Origin: Purshia tridentata
Lineage: Eukaryota > Streptophyta > Magnoliopsida > Rosales > Rosaceae
Reading direction: 5' to 3'
Length of the DNA stretch: 64,000 nucleotides
NCBI GenBank assembly: GCA_003254885.1
Contig: QANT01000115.1
Coordinates: forward strand, 1-64,000
The notes below the pieces were generated by a model that did not search any database, was not told the origin of the DNA, and saw nothing but the letters and a program-made list of their open reading frames with translations. A program made the position numbers and the translations under genes. Position 1 is the first letter of the stretch. Every line of letters begins with the position of its first letter. This document shows positions 63,672-64,000 of this stretch, in pieces.

Positions 63672-64000
63672 GGTGTTAGGGGTTTACTTAGAAATGCCAT
63701 TGGTGCTTGGATTAAAGGGTTAACATTGGCTTTGGTAGTGTTTTGGAAGCGAGATGTGGGAAATGTATTGGGGTCTCTATTTGGCTAAGGTTCAATGTTG
63801 TTCTAGTCTTGAGATTAGTGTGACTCTTCTACTACTGTATTGTTGGTTTCTAAGGAGGTGGAAGCTTCTCATTCTCTATATAGCTTGATTAATAGTTGCA
63901 AGTTCTTAATTTATGGGTTTGCCAGTTGTGTTATAGGACATGTGTATGGGGAGCAAAATACTTTTGATTGCTTTGCTTCTTTGAGTTATGAGAAGTCGTT
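63672..64000 (+). pseudogene. Broken RNase H-like (RVT_3) domain of a non-LTR retroelement, cut by window end
   Basis: In shifting frames the plus strand reads GLLRNAIGAWIKGLTL, then GFGSVLEA, MWEMYWGLYLAKVQCCSSLE and finally SLYSLINSCKFLIYGFASCV, IGHVYGEQNTFDCFASLS. This is the order of the plant RVT_3/RNase H-like domain: an acidic LEAE..A..GL helix, then a NSC..LI segment, then HV.RE.N..AD.LA. At least two frameshifts and a damaged HVYREQN-type motif make it non-functional. It may continue beyond the window. Confidence 0.7.

Larger units (their letters stand above)
62312..64000. other. HPGT promoter and terminal spacer
   Basis: Contains a probable TATA-type HPGT promoter, then AT-rich sequence without genes until the retroelement fragment at 63.67 kb. 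Confidence 0.55.

Overview
Nuclear DNA of a dicot plant. The genes have many short exons with GT/AG introns, the spacers are AT-rich and full of CT/GA microsatellites and small inverted-repeat elements, and the protein families are plant-specific or plant-typed (CRF/ERF factor, AG-peptide, phytocyanin, HPGT, plant group-G bZIP, plant UBC8-type E2). A woody rosid, possibly Rosaceae, would fit, but that is only an impression. I see no prokaryotic, organellar or viral block.

Layout. 0.6-4.1 kb (+): eight-exon Golgi nucleotide-sugar transporter of the CMP-sialic-acid-transporter-like group. 6.1 kb (+): intronless 90-aa plant protein of unknown function with its own TATA box. 9.7-10.1 kb (+): arabinogalactan peptide. 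11.3-12.6 kb (-): twin-CX9C mitochondrial-type small protein. 14.3-15.1 kb (+): phytocyanin/ENODL-like protein that has lost copper ligands. 15-20.7 kb: spacer with a MITE. 20.7-21.8 kb (-): cytokinin response factor (CRF) with a long CT-rich leader. 22.5-32.7 kb: long gene-poor spacer with a tandem duplication containing an assembly 'N', a TIR element and a near-perfect RNA-type hairpin. 32.7-35.8 kb (-): E2 ubiquitin-conjugating enzyme. 38.0-40.9 kb (-): LRR receptor-like pseudokinase. 41-46 kb: spacer with two foldback/TIR elements. 46.0 kb (+): initiator tRNA-Met. 46.9-49.6 kb (-): glucose-6-phosphate 1-epimerase-like protein. 50.7 kb (-): tRNA-Phe. 52.4-54.8 kb (-): group-G (GBF-like) bZIP without the usual proline-rich N-terminus. 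57.3-62.3 kb (-): hydroxyproline O-galactosyltransferase. 62.4-64 kb: spacer ending in a broken RNase H-like retroelement fragment.

The genes are independent plant transcription units, not an operon or a dedicated system. A loose theme is the secretory pathway and cell surface: nucleotide-sugar transporter, AG-peptide, GPI-type phytocyanin, LRR pseudokinase, and an HPGT that starts the arabinogalactan chains carried by AG-peptides. Exon boundaries were worked out by hand from splice signals, reading frame and family similarity. Every multi-exon model closes in frame, but none was checked with transcripts. I found no convincing undescribed multi-gene system. The best leads are the hairpin at 31.8 kb, the bZIP lacking its N-terminal domain, the snRNA-type upstream elements at 8.3-8.4 kb, and several uncatalogued inverted-repeat elements.
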